DNA from: Diphasiastrum complanatum
Lineage: Eukaryota; Streptophyta; Lycopodiopsida; Lycopodiales; Lycopodiaceae
Assembly: GCA_029204225.1 (NCBI GenBank)
Contig: CM055095.1
Location: forward strand, 69,414,110 to 69,478,109
Reading direction: 5' to 3'
Length of the DNA stretch: 64,000 nucleotides
Shown: positions 24,942 to 37,392 of the stretch, piece by piece
How the letters are laid out: every line of letters begins with the position of its first letter
How positions within the stretch are numbered: the first letter of the stretch is position 1
Notes under the pieces: generated by a model
What the model was told of the DNA's origin: nothing
The model's database searches: none
The model's input: the letters and a program-made list of their open reading frames with translations, nothing else
Program-made: the position numbers and the translations under genes

Positions 24942-25398
24942 AGGTTGCAGGCCCAAGTTTGTGTTTTTACCAAATCTAGAGGTGGATTTGAGGGCGCCAT
25001 AAATTCTATAAGGATTTGGAGGTGTTGCTAACTCAAATCAAGCATTTTTAACTATAGACATTGGATCTTTGTGATCTAAAAGTAATTTTAGGTTAGATCA
25101 CTTGTAGATGGCCAATTTTCGAAACCACTCATTGGAATGTGGAGACAAAAAATGCTCATGGTAGAGGATGATACATTCTAATAGATGATATATCAAGATT
25201 CTAGCTTTTGCATGTAGATTTTGCTCGATTCAATATTTTGCATTTTTTATGAAACCCTAAATTTGATAGGATCTCTTGGTTTTCAGGTTGCTGGACTTTC
25301 AAAAGTGTGTTTTAATCTTAGGTGTTGGCAAAAGTTCATCATATTGTGTTTAGATTTATTGTGATCAAGTATTGTGGATTTTCAAGAGATTTTGATGA

Positions 25399-25719
25399 AT
25401 GAGGAGTTTAGGCTTCCAGCAAGAGGTGGATCTACATCTACATATCAAGTTCATGGAGAGGAGACCATGTTCATCAAAGGCAAATTCAAGGGCAAAGGGT
25501 CAAGATCAAGGTGAGCCTTCCACTTTTGTTGGTAAGAAGAAAGATAGGTCAAAATTCAAATGCTTTTGTCGTGGAATCAAAGGGCATTTTGCTAGTCGTT
25601 GCTTCAAGAAGAAGAGAGATCAAGGTGAGAAGCAAACCAACCTAACTATTGATGAAGATGGTGTTGATGAACAAATCTCAAATGATGCTTTTGTTATGTC
25701 ATATTTTTTTATTGGCTAA
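25399..25719 (+). pseudogene. Copia B gag C-terminus
   Basis: The frame has the basic stretch and a zinc-knuckle-like KCFCRGIKGHFASRCFKKK. The spacing is C-x-C-x5-H-x4-C rather than the usual C-x2-C-x4-H-x4-C. The frame stops just before the protease. Confidence 0.75.
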
Positions 25720-26846
25720 TCATGGAGACATTGATCCTTGGTGGATTGATAGTGGAGCTACATCACATATGACATATCATGAGGAGTATTAGTCATCTTT
25801 GATGGCATTTGATGGTGACAAGAAGGTGTTCTACAAGGCCAATAATGGTGAGTGTACAATCAAAGGGATTGGCACAGTTTCTATTTCCCTTTATACTAAT
25901 AGGAATGTGAATTTGAGAGATGTTTTGTTCATTCCTTCCATTACTAAGAACCTTTTTAGTGTGAGTCAATTACTTGATAAGGGATTTAAAGTGGAGTTTG
26001 GTGGTGATGCTTTTTTTTATCAAGAAAGAAGATGAATTGATTGCAAAAGGGAAAAAGCAAGGTAAATTGTTCAAACTTGATGCTTGTGTTGTTGCTAACC
26101 AAGTTGGATGTATGGCAAAAGTAGCAAATGTCAATGCAAGTGGTGTGGCACAAGATATTGGGGCATCTCAACTACAAGTCATTGGACGTGATGGAAAAGA
26201 GGCAAGTTGTGTTTGGTCTTCCTAAATCTCTAACAAGCTTGAATCATGTTTGTGAGCAATATGCTTTATCAAAGTCACATAGGTTACCTTACAAGAGGTC
26301 TACATAAAGATCAAGTAAACCTTTCCAACTTACGCATTCGGATGTTCATGGTGTTACTACAATTAGCAATGGAGGTGCTAGGATGTATGTGACTTTCATT
26401 GACCATTTTAGTAGATTTTGTTGGGTGTATCTACTAAAGAGCAAAGACGAGGTGTTTCATGTCTTTGTCAAGTTCAAGATTGCAAGGGAGGTTCAATTTT
26501 CTACAAAGATCAAGTGCTTGAGGAGTGACAATGGTGGTGAGTACATTTCTACCAAGTTCAAGGCTTTTTGTGATGGGATCAAGAGGGAGTACACAAGCCC
26601 AAGGACACCACAACAAAATGGAGTGGCCGAGAGGAAGAATAGAACTTCGTGTGAAGGTGCCAAAGCCATGAGGTTAGGTGCTAATATTCCTAAATCTTTT
26701 TACGATCAAGCTTTGTTGTGTGCTAATTTTCTATGCAATAGGTGGCCGAGTGCAATATTGGTTGGAAAAACCCCTTTAGAAGTATTGTTTGGTAGAAGGC
26801 CGAGTGTCAACTTTTTCAAAACTTTTGAATGCATTTTATATATCAA
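25720..26846 (+). pseudogene. Copia B protease and integrase, truncated
   Basis: The protease motif WWIDSGATSHMTYH is followed by a stop (TAG at 25790). Integrase from 26330 has FIDHFSRFCWVY, RSDNGGEY and TPQQNGVAERKNRT, giving the D-D-E triad. The zinc-binding part in front of it is broken by frameshifts. Similarity ends at about 26846 (FKTFECIL), before reverse transcriptase, where antisense transposase-like sequence begins. Confidence 0.85.
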
Positions 26847-26849
26847 TTG

Positions 26850-29802
26850 TATTGTAGACATTGGCGTTGCAACGAACTGCTCTGCTCTTGTGTTGGGTGG
26901 GCTGATATAATTTTCACTTTTGCATTCTAATACAAACTCTGCCCTGCACAAGTACTCAAATTTTTCTTTTGTTAAATTTGTTCCCCTCAAAATGGACCAA
27001 TGTTCTGGTAGCATGGTTGGTTTAATAATTATTTGCGAATGAATTGTCCATGTGCACCTCAAATCTGAAGAACAAAACCACATCATTTGTGAAGTTTCCC
27101 CTTTGTTATGGGTGTGCCTTCCAAAGAAACATGGATGTGGGCATGTTGTTAGTGGCTTGTTACATCTGCCCCTACCTGGATTCTTCATTCCTTGACATTT
27201 CACTCGATGACCTTTTTCAAGTCTACAAATGGCCCACCAACTTTCATGGATATCTCGCTCAATTAACATTTCACAATTTTGGGGTACTTGTTGCACATGT
27301 GGAGACGTGGAAAAACCATGTCTTGCTCTTGGAGGTATGGTTCGCCTACTTGGTTGATCTTGTTTACCAGGTCGTTCAGTTCCATATCTGGTCTGTGACA
27401 GACATTCTGTATCTTTGTATTCCATTGTGAGTGGGGACGTTTACGACGAACAAAACAAGTATTTTTCTCATTTGGAATGCCATGTCCTGTCAAGTCAACA
27501 CATGCCACTAAATCATTCACCGTATTGTTGAAACATGCACCAACAATGTCAGATTTCCTTCTGGATGTTACTTTGTGAACAAGTTCCTCAACAGATGGCC
27601 CACTGCCCATATACTTCCCTGTTAGGTATGACTTTTCTCTAGTACTTTGTAGAATGGCATTGGCCAAATCACCAACAACAGCCTCGTATAGACTGATTTT
27701 GAATGTATATGAGTCAACACTTTGCCAACTGCTATGTTTGACCTCAGCAAGGTTTGTTGTCGGTATGAAGGCTTCATCCTCAATGTCCATCATCTATGAC
27801 AACAAATAAAATCAACACATCAATTTAGCACATCTCAAATAACCTTGCAAGCCCTAAACAGATTAATAAAACAAAAGAAAAAGAGTCAAATGTAGCTATA
27901 CTAATATGATGTATTTAATTGTGTTCAGAAACACATAGTGACAATACATTTTTCCCATCTAGCAATTCGGTTCTTCCACCATGTTAGCCAGCTATGAAGT
28001 TTCTCATAACAATTGTCATTGGCATTTCCTTGAGTCCAGCAATCACATATCTTATTGTATAACTTATCAGCCTCTAGAATACTAGGTGAATTCATCCATT
28101 GTACACACAATCCAATATGCTCGTCTCTAGTTTGTTGTTTGATGTATTTGGTAGTATGTTTGCGAACAGAGTCCATGAAGTGCCATAAGCATGAACGCTC
28201 TTTTCTTTCCATAGGTATTTCAGGTCCCTGTCCAAAAATGGTTCTAATCACCAACAAGTTTGCTTGAGCCTCATCTGCCATGAACCCTCTGAATGTGACT
28301 GCACCAGTGCCATGTTTTGCCATGACTCTGACAAGCAATTTCCAGAATAATCTTTGCGCTTGTGTGTCCTCAGATTTCATTTCACAAGTTGCAATGGTTT
28401 GCATAGAATGTATTCTGAAAAAGTAGAAAACAATCATTAAAATTTATAAACTAAAATTTGCGCTTGCATTTCACAAGTTGTAGTGGTTTGCATAGAATGT
28501 ATTTTGAAAAAATAGAAAACAATCATTGAGAAGACATTGAGCATGCCAAATACATTTAAGATCTAGCACTAACAGATTACTTGGTATCATACACATGAAC
28601 TCCTAGTGTCACCCAATCTTTCACACGATGCACATGATCAAAACAACACCAAGCCTTTTCAAGATCATATTTTGGTTGCATTCTTTTGACCAAATCAACA
28701 CCAGAAGCAGGGCCGTAAGTAGACATTTTAAAAACAAAACATTTGTCCGTATCATCATGGATTTGTCCAGGGAACAAAGAACCATGAAAAAATTCATAGG
28801 AACAATGCTCTCTTAAGTACATAAGCGCAGATATGTCATCTAATAGACTTGTTGGTTGCAACTCTTTACGAGCTTCAATGATCCATTTTTTTAATCTGCA
28901 GGCAAATAATAAAATGTGAGCTAGTTCACTTTTCGATTGCATTTACAAATAGATTGACATAAATGAAACTATTTAATTACCTTCTACTATTGGTCAAGGG
29001 CTCCAATGCAGCAAATAATTCGTCCATCTTTAACGCTTCCAAACTAGAATGTCCTCCATCAACAATAAGATACTTTGTGATGATATCTTGTGCACTTTGT
29101 TTTTCCACTTTTTTATTATTGTGTGTAGGAAAAGATGTTGCAATGTTTCGTACTGCCTTCTTGGATGATTCAAGTAGTACTAAAGATCTTCCTTCTCCAA
29201 AAATGTGTTCATGCATTCCAACGTGCAAAGCTAGCCTTGTAACAATCTCATCATGAGGCACACAATAGTAAATTTTTGCTTGACATTTTCTAGTGCACAT
29301 GGGAGGCTCACCACATGATTTGCACTTAAACGTTTCAGTTGGGCCTTCCATTTTTCCAACGTTGCATTGCTTTTTTAAACTCCCAACAAACATTGTTTGA
29401 TTTCCTTTTTTGAAATGTTTATCATAAGAACACTCCACATTTATACACTCAAACTCACCACCACAAAGAGAGATCCTTACAGTAACTGGAAAGCCTTGGA
29501 TTTTGGTTGTGCTGTATCTAACCCAATTATGACAATCTAATGAATGTCTCATCCCTTCCATTCCTCCTGCTTTTGTTGGAGGGAGCTCAAACATGACATT
29601 TCCATTGTAGCTAGACGAAAGTTCTTTCACCTTCAAAGCTTGTCGCACAAAGCCATGTATTTGCACAATATACTGGACATAGGTAAATTTTGCAAAACTT
29701 CAAGAATGCTCTGACCCTCTGATCCAAGCAATGTTGCATCGTCATCACGAGTTGGTGAAGGAGTAGTGCAATAAAGGCACACAGTTTTGAATGTTTCCAT
29801 TG
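26850..29802 (-). pseudogene. MULE-like DDE transposase-derived gene, probably broken
   Basis: The minus-strand exons are about 29802-28981, 28895-28581, 28414 to about 27940, and 27793 onward; the first junctions are in phase. The N-terminus has a CLYC motif and then the cysteine/histidine pairs CSYDKHF and CKSCGEPPMCTRKC. The core has KDWVTLGVHVYD, CEMKSEDTQAQRLFW and GFMADEAQAN, then ERSCLWHF and LHSWLTWW, an order I associate with MULE-like transposases in seed-free plants. A frameshift lies near 29690 and another near 27400. The C-terminus runs into antisense copia B, so the end is lost. Whether it is mobile or domesticated is unknown. Confidence 0.6.
28380..28528. repeat. Duplicated exon 3 border in the transposase-like gene
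   Basis: About 59 bases starting TTTCACAAGTTG are repeated at 28380 and 28469. The first copy holds the 3' splice site and start of exon 3. The second lies in the intron and keeps the same splice-site-like text. Confidence 0.75.
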
Positions 29803-29935
29803 CTTGAAAAAAATAAAGTAAGTCGAATTAGATACAACTATCAATTACAAGAATGTTGCACAACCAAAAATAATACTCTAGAATTGAGTTGTGAAAAAAT
29901 AACGATAACACCCCTTAATAGAGTCGCTACATCAA

Positions 29936-30109
<174 letters not shown>

Positions 30110-30524
30110 ACAAGTCCCTCTTGACAAGCCAAGACCAAACCCTTTCAACCCTTCAATTTATAGCATAGCAGGTAAAAATACAGGCGTATAAAGTTTAACA
30201 GTATAGAGTACCATAAAGCGAAGCAAGTTTTAAGACACCGAGCTGTTATCTGCCACCATCCCACACAACAAAACCGCACAAGTTAGTCACATGAGGAAGA
30301 CAGGTGTCATAGTTGAGCATCAGTTGTTATTCATGTCCAAAACAAGATTCACTACTTTATCAGCTAGGTTGAACTAAAAACAAGTACGTCCAATTTTCCC
30401 AATCATTCATTTCATAACTTAGCAATACGTTCTGCCCTTTTAACAAAGCCGTATCAGGCCAGACGCCATACTGATCAGTAGAGGAGTTATTAATTCAGAT
30501 CTTATTGATGATGTGTAAAATAGT

Positions 30525-30666
<142 letters not shown>

Positions 30667-30922
30667 TTGTGGAGGCCATTCTTTGTGGAGAAAAGCAACT
30701 CTTACATCATCAACAGGGTTGCGAAGCCCAAACAAATATGCTGACAACGATCTTACTTGGTATGCTTTTCAATATGTCAGCTTGTTTTGTTGTCATTATT
30801 TTTTATGATGTATTGTAATCGATCTGCCATCGAGCTTACCAAAACAATCGAAACATAGATAGGGCTGTAAATTTTTTTGCTAGCCCGCTCGCACTGGGTG
30901 GCCAATGGGCTAGTATTTTTTT

Positions 30923-31542
30923 CAGCCCAATAAGACCGATCGTCGACGATCAGCCCTGTTGGGCTGAAACAAATGCAAGCCAAATAGATCTTGTGAAAAA
31001 CGTCCGAAAAAGCTGCCAAAATGGGTTAAATCAGAATGATGGGTTGAACTCTACTTTTAGCACGGGCTGGCATTCTTTTCAGCTCAACAGGACTGATCGT
31101 CGATGATCAGCCTTATTGGGCTGATAAGGCTGATCCGTTTGCCAAATTTTCACACCAGTACCATGCATCTCACTACATTAATGCGAACTTGCAAGTTACC
31201 ATGCGACTGGTTGATATACAAATAATATCAAACTTACTTGCTGGAACTTGCTTGTAGTGTTCGATTTCTCACAGCTTGAGAGCTAGCATGGGACTAGATT
31301 CTTCACAGATAATATTACGCTTGACTTAACTATCTGTGAGATTCAAGGTAAGTCGGGAATAGGGCGCCCGTTGGTTGGCCTGGCATTTGTTTTAGCCCCA
31401 CAAGACTGATCGTCGACGATTGGCCCATTGGGACTGATCCACCTTTTTTAAAGAATTTTTATCATCTCCACAACACCCAACAGACTGACAATTTTTTTCA
31501 GCCCCACAAGGCTGATCGTCGACGGTCAGCCCTGTGGGGCTG
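30923..31542. repeat. Four dispersed copies of a 44-bp palindrome
   Basis: The copies lie at 30923-30966, 31080-31123, 31393-31436 and 31499-31542. Each is an inverted repeat with outer arms like CAGCCCCACA/TGTGGGGCTG around the core GATCGTCGACGATC. Each is preceded by a T-rich run and a GGGCTGGCAT-like string, so the repeat unit is larger than the palindrome. Fold as DNA cruciform or RNA hairpin is possible. The source is unknown. Confidence 0.8.
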
Positions 31543-31549
31543 ATCCATC

Positions 31550-32367
31550 TGTAGGGTCGTAGATCTTGCATAGTATAGCCCTCTCGCCTGTCAACAAGGG
31601 TTAGTTCACTGGATAGGCACCTAACTATGCATAGATGCTATTTCTAGTTAATTTTCTACTTTGCATCTAACTCTACCTCCACTAACACTACTCACACTAA
31701 CTCTACTCTTCCTAAACTAACTTCATCATGATTGTGTGTGAAAAGAGAGGATAGAATAGAAGAGGAAGAAGAAGGAGAAGAGAGGAAGAGAGAGAGATGA
31801 GATGGAGGTTAGCTCAAATGCTCAATGTCATTGCTTATGGAAAAACCTTAACTAGCATAAACCAAAAAGCATGGAAAATGAAAATAAGAAGCAATCACAA
31901 CAATAGCATAAGCAAGAGTGATTAGCAAATGAGGATGCTTGAGCTCTCAAAATGATAGAGTCTCCTCCTCTCTATTAAGCATGAAAATAGTGTACAATGG
32001 TTGTCTTTTTATAAAATGGAGAAGGCCCTTGCCCCAAAATCTTATTGGCTAATATTCACATTGATCCTATCCATTCATCTTGGACCCAACTTGATCCAAG
32101 GGTCCACAAAAAGTACATTGAAATTCACAAGATTCATGTGAGTCCCAATTTGGACCCAACTCTAAAAAGTAATCTTTTAAGTTTAAAAATGACTTTGGGC
32201 CTCTAGTTTTATTTTAATTCAAAGGCCCAAGTCTATTTTATTTTATTTACACTTAAGCTTGCGTGCTCATTGGGCCATGGGCTTATACACGCAGGATGCC
32301 ATGCCCTCGCAACACATTTTGTTGGTCGAATTTATTTATTTACACTTTGTTGGGAATACCCCCAACA
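31550..32367 (-). repeat. 3' LTR of element E
   Basis: On the minus strand the LTR starts TGTTGGGGGTATTCCC right after the block GAGGGACCGGCACTACTT that also precedes the H 3' LTR. It contains GTATAAGCCC and CCCAATGAGCACGC, a CCAAT box, a TATA-like TTTATAAAA, and a CT-rich part. It probably ends CTACGACCCTACA near 31550; that end is less certain. Confidence 0.75.
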
Positions 32368-32413
32368 GGTCCCACGACTTGAAGTAGTGCCGGTCCCTCG
32401 ACACTCTGTCGGT

Positions 32414-33576
32414 TCAGTAAAGAGTCTTCTTCGCCTGTCTTTGTTGGATTAGGTAGGTCGTGACGTCCTCCATAAAGTTGAGGCGGTCCAATTTCTTCAA
32501 GTACTTGGGCATGTGAAGGAACTTGTGGACTCCTCTCAGCCAATCTTGGTCGACCCACGCTTGGAATATGCCTGTCCATGGATCGCCAAGAAGCGCAGCT
32601 CGGTAATACACATGAGCGACTGGCAGCTGATCTTCGACTTTATCTGAAGGTAGCGCTTTATTAATATCAAAGAATATGGGGTGGGGATTGTCCCATTTAG
32701 TTTCGATCCCCATTAGATGCTCTAAGTCCCGGGCATAAGTGGCTGTCGCACGGACTGTTGGATCTGGGCAGTTGAAATAGTGATCGCAAATGTGGTAAGA
32801 GCCCTTCTAGCATCTACATCCATACTCCACCCATATTCTGATGGAATGATCGGCCAATTGAAGTTTTGAAGTGTGATCTTATCCAGAGAGGTGTCGCATT
32901 CCGCCCATTTGGATCGTCGTGTACATGGCAGGAAGTGCGCATTCACTCATAATTGTTGTGGACTTGTCACATAGGCCCTGATGGCCACAGGGTCTCTTTC
33001 AAACAACTGTTGACGCCACTCTGGTTGTGGTTGGAGGGTGGGTAATGCTTGCAGCTCCTTGCCCTTTATTGTTTGAGTTGAAAACGATATCTGCCAGCTG
33101 CCTCTTGATGACGTGTGGGGATACTTTGATAGGAATTCATTTATTTTCTCCTCCACAGACTTTGGTCTTCAGAAGGCCTAGTTGGCAGATATCGTGCGCA
33201 AACCTCTGGATGACATGGCATGTCCTTCCTCATAATTTGGCTGGTACCTGCGCCTTGGCCCTGGTCTCGCGTCTCAGCACCCGTATCCATTGGTCCTTGG
33301 TCTTGGCCTTCGAACCCTTGATCTTGACTAAATCCCCTTGCTGCTTGTTGGCTTTGGTCCTGGCTTGTACTGGCCTATGCAGCATCAAAAACAGGTGGTG
33401 GTGGAATCACCACGAGAGTAGGCTAGGCCTTTTTCTCCATGAACTGTTGGCAATCCTTGAGGGCTTGTTTGGCCTAGACGAGCTCGTGAGTTGCGCTTGT
33501 CCGATATTTATTGAACTCTGCCTGGTAGCTGTTTAAGGTTTGGCTATAGACCTACACCTGACATCGAAAGAGATTC
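32414..33576 (-). pseudogene. Element E ORF, C-terminal part, unknown function
   Basis: The minus strand encodes pieces that join in order: a linker with SYQAEFNKYRTSATHEL, a QDQ-rich segment, EFLSKYPHTSSRGSWQISFS, QLFERDPVAIRAYV, then HICDHYFNCPDPTVRATATY running into the frame ending at 32414 with DPWTGIFQAWVDQDWLRGVH. At least three TAG stops replace likely CAG codons and one frameshift lies near 32770. I do not recognise the protein. It has no protease, integrase or reverse transcriptase motif. Confidence 0.55.
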
Positions 33577-33578
33577 AT

Positions 33579-34621
33579 TTATGATTCAAATAGTGGCCTT
33601 GAGTCTGGTGCAGGTTGAGCTAACCTGACGAGCTTTTCATTTTGTAGGGCTTTGACCTCCGCCCCCAGGCGCGTATTCTCTGCTTCCAAAATTTGTAATT
33701 GCACCTGGATGGGAGAAAGCCTTTGGGACGTTTTGGATTGAAGCTCCCGCACCTTCTTGGAGGCCTCTGTCAGCGCTTTGGAGAGGCTTTGGATATAAAG
33801 ATTGAGGCCCTCCTCCTTCTGCTGCAGCTTGGCAATCTCCCGGTGCCCTTCTTGGTCATGTTGCTGAGCTAAAATCAACTCCGCTACAGCTTCGTGAGTT
33901 TCGCTTGTATTTCTTGTGGCCTGGTGTAGTACCCTGCTTTTCAAAATAGCTTTGGCCGCTACCGCCTCCAGGATGTATTTGCCCAGAGTCTGGTATGCCG
34001 TCGTTAGGTCGGTGGGAGCAGCCGGTACACTGGCGCTGGTAGGGGCTTGTATTGTATCGGCCCCGACGACTTGCGGAGTTCCGTCGTCATCATCTTCAAT
34101 CAGGTTCTCGTTGGACCTGATGTCATCTGGGGCAGTGGGATCAGCTTGATCTGGCGATGGTATGGAAATTGTTTGAACAAATGCATCATCAGACAACGGT
34201 TGGTTGTCCTCGGCAACCTTTGGTGGCGAAGCAGGTGGGGTTTGAGAAGCAACTGTGGAAACGAGGGTGAGGACGGTTTGTCCAAACAAGAGGATGGGAG
34301 AACAGAGGGGAATTGAAGGGTGGTGTGGAGTATGGAAGAAGTCAAGGATGGAGCATAAAGGGTCTGACGTGGGAGTGAAAAATTGATGACTTGCATCCAC
34401 GCCAGAGTGTCGGGAGACAACTGAGAATCGGAGGGATTAAACGTGAGGGGAGTAACGGTGATGGCATGAGTGATGGAGGATGCGATGGTGATGGACGGAG
34501 TAGTGGATAATGGAACACAAATGGAAGTGGTATCAACAGAGGAAACGAGAATGGAAACAGAAACAGTTGTGGATGGTGTCACAGGAGCGCGTGCGTGGGA
34601 CTGATTTGTGTTCGTCCTCAC
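33579..34621 (-). pseudogene. Element E ORF, N-terminal part with coiled coil
   Basis: The frame 34400-33579 begins with a Pro/Ser/Thr-rich part (an upstream frame from 34621 is similar in composition), an acidic stretch LIEDDDDG, then heptad-rich helices (about residues 140-265) with QLQILEAENTRLGAEVKALQ, a clear coiled coil. A stop at 33579 separates it from the rest. Coiled coils and low-complexity N-termini are common in gag-like assembly proteins, so a structural role is an inference only. Confidence 0.55.
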
Positions 34622-34824
34622 TTCGTCTTCTTTATCGCGAACAATTTTCTGTCTTTTAATTTTCTTTTTTGCGGAAGCCCTTACAGGATCCCAGACACTC
34701 GACTACACATCACAAAACATATTCTATCCTAGCAATCATGATATACAACACAAGACAAGATGCACGAAAATAGAGTGACTGAATTATTAGTTTTAGTTTA
34801 GAGTGAATTCGCTAGTGTCACGCT

Positions 34825-35414
34825 TGTTGGCGGAATGACATTCTACTCTTTCGTTGTGTTCTTCTCGTTGGCAGACTTTCATGCACAACTATGGTGTCTT
34901 TTCTTTCTTACTCTATTCACTACGTCTCTCTCTGTCTCTTACAGATCTCTGTATTCACTTCATACATGTTATGATCCAGAGAGGATCGTTTATACCTCCA
35001 CTACGTGGAGTTTACAAGATAGCTAAAAACGAATCACATAACTAGTTAACGCTAATCAACTAGTTAGTTAGTCTCCGTTGTTGCTACTCGTTTCAGCTAG
35101 GCGTGAAGCCTGTTGAGCTGCCAACTGGCAGTGCGAAAGATTTTTCTTCGTCTGTTTCGTAATCTCCCGTTTGCTTTCGTTATTTTCGTAGTTTTCATTT
35201 TGCATCCCTTTTTTGGCTTTGCGGTCTTGGAGGTGTGTTTGCAATTCGCAATTGATTTGCAAATTGTTCGTGCTTCGAGTCAAAGACACGTTGACTGTCG
35301 CAAATTGTTCTCGTTCATGCTTCGAGTCAAAGTCATGTTGACTGTCGCAAATTGTTCGACCTTCGTGTCTTGTTCGTGCTGCGACAAAGTTGCAGGAGTT
35401 CACCATTTCTGACA
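34825..35414 (-). repeat. 3' LTR of copia D
   Basis: On the minus strand the purine tract AAGAGGGAG is followed by TGTCAGAAATGG, the LTR start at 35414. A plausible LTR end is CCGCCAACA at 34825. Inside is a tandem repeat of ACTTTGACTCGAAGCATGAA-like units (35262-35375). Confidence 0.65.
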
Positions 35415-35618
35415 CTCCCTCTTGAACCCAATTGCCTCTATTTACTTGGTAAAGAGTGGCTTGTCGAGCGGTTTCGTGAGAAGATCTGCAATCATATTTT
35501 TGATTTTATGAACTAGACCTAGAGCTCTCTTTCGAGATCAAATCTCGAATATGATGGTACTTCAGAGGAATGTGCTTCGTCTTTGAATGGAAGACAGGAT
35601 CCTGGGACAGATAGATGG
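35415..35618 (-). pseudogene. Copia D RNase H, C-terminal part
   Basis: The minus strand reads DPVFHSKTKHIPLKYHHIRD and, after a shift, KNMIADLLTKPLDKPLFTK, the end of copia RNase H. It continues the frame that stops at 40496, separated by the whole of copia C. Confidence 0.85.
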
Positions 35619-36231
35619 TGTCAAAATATTGAAAAATCTATTTAATATTGTGAGTATGGGTCCTAAAAATGCCAAAGATAAATTAGGCTCTTTTGGCTTA
35701 GTAAAGACCCATCTTAGAATAAAATATTCAAGGTAGGTAGAAGTAGAAACTCGAGCTACCATAGGAATTGCCATTCGTACTTTACATGCCACATTTAATG
35801 CATGAAAAGACTAGGTGGCACAATTAGACATAGTGAGGTGGCTTGAATAAGTCTAGATAGCTTGAGAGGTGGATTCACAACTCCAATTCAACTCAAAGTA
35901 GGAGAAGAGTCCATGGATCTATATATATGTGATGTATTCTCATTGAAAAAATGATGAAATTTGTGTGTAATGCAAATTTGGAGACAAGCTCTTTGTGCCC
36001 TCTCTCTCTCCACGAGTTTTGTACTTGCTATTTTCTCTCTCTAGCCGAGTAGAGGCTTTTATGATGCTTAGTCTTATGTTTTGTTAACAGATCTTGCTTG
36101 TAACACAATAATATTGCTTGTATGATCAGCTTTCTTATTGACAATCAATGCTAGTTTGATCTTTATGGTGTTATTGGGCTTAGGAGATCAAAAATACATG
36201 TGTAGGGCATCCCACATGTGTGAATTCAGCA
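35619..36231 (+). repeat. 5' LTR of copia C
   Basis: It starts TGTCAAAATATTG and ends near GAATTCAGCA, directly before the primer-binding site. The first 233 bases match the 3' LTR at about 95 percent by eye. Confidence 0.85.
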
Positions 36232-36244
36232 TGGTATCAGAGCC
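36232..36244 (+). promoter_or_regulatory. Primer-binding site of copia C
   Basis: TGGTATCAGAGCC is a perfect match to the initiator tRNA-Met complement. Confidence 0.95.
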
Positions 36245-36987
36245 AACCTAAGTTTTACATGCAAATCTAATCAAAAAATTTGCAGATCTGATCAGATTTC
36301 AAGCTAGGAATTGTCTAGATTCTACTTTCTAGCTAGTTTGCAGTTTTCTTGTGATTCTGAGCTTCAAACCACATTGAATGGGCCAAATCAGGTACTGTAA
36401 GGAATTTCAGGTGCTGGCACGTGTGAAATCTGCCCATTTTCAGTTTGGTGGTTCTCTCTCACCATAGATCCAAATTTCATGCAAATTAGCCCACTAGAAA
36501 GCTAGAAATGTGTAGAATCTGATGCAATTTGAATCATGACAGTTGGATAAGCCAATCAAAAGTTATAAGCTTTTGAAGAGTCGTAGGTAGGGCACCTAGA
36601 CCTCTGACAAATCGTGAGTACATGTCATTTATTGCTTGAATGATCACAAAAATCATCCAGAAGTTGAACAATCTCATCTATATGTGATTTAGACAAGATT
36701 TATAGGTTCTAGACAAATTGTTTCATACAAATAATTTGTATTTGAGTCAATTTGACATTTTTGGATTATTTCACACGTGTGAAATTCAGAGAACCATAAC
36801 TTTTGTCATACTTCATCTTTTTTTATGATTCAAATCTTGTTTTAGAGAGATTGTCAGGCTAGTGAGATCTATCTCACAGTTTTTTGCTTAGTCTTACATA
36901 GGATTTGGTTCTGTACCCTTGATTGGTTCCTATAGTGAGAAGATAAACAATTCTCTCATCCATCTTTTTTGATTTCCATCATTCTTT

Positions 36988-37330
36988 ATGACTTCAATGG
37001 GTGTCTTTCTATTAGAAGCAAGTGAAAGATTGTCAACTTCCAATTACTCAATTTGGAAGGTTAGAATGGAATCTGTCTTAATACTACAAGATGTGTACTT
37101 GGCATTGAAGAAGAACCACAAATTCCTCAAGAAATTCCAAAGTACAAAAAAAGAGCCAGGATGGCTCTGCATTATATTAAGATGAATGTCTCAAATGACA
37201 TCTTAAGAGAAATTGGTGCTTGTACTAATGCCAAAGATACTTGGGATACTCTCAAGTCTATCTATGAGTCAAAAAATACTTCTAGACTTCTAACACTAAG
37301 AAACCAAATTTTTCAAAGTCATACTTAATG
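36988..37330 (+). pseudogene. Copia C gag N-terminus
   Basis: The frame reads LLEASERLSTSNYSIWKVRM, the typical copia gag start, then shifts frame near 37150 and continues with ALHYIKMNVSNDILREIG and DTWDTLKSIYES. The rest of gag, including the zinc knuckle, and the protease are deleted. Confidence 0.85.
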
Positions 37331-37392
37331 GGTTAAAGGAAGAATATGACAACCTTGTTCAGAGTTATGCCATTAAGGAGGAGCTACCAAGT

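Noticed and set aside
27044-27430. 128-codon plus-strand frame
   Set aside because: It is antisense to the transposase-like exon and has no motif of its own.
31730-31800. Possible CRISPR-like or satellite array in GA-rich text
   Set aside because: Irregular purine-rich sequence without constant repeats or spacers; it is the CT-rich part of the E LTR.
33027-33536. 169-codon plus-strand frame
   Set aside because: It is antisense of the element E ORF, whose minus-strand reading has consistent protein-like segments.
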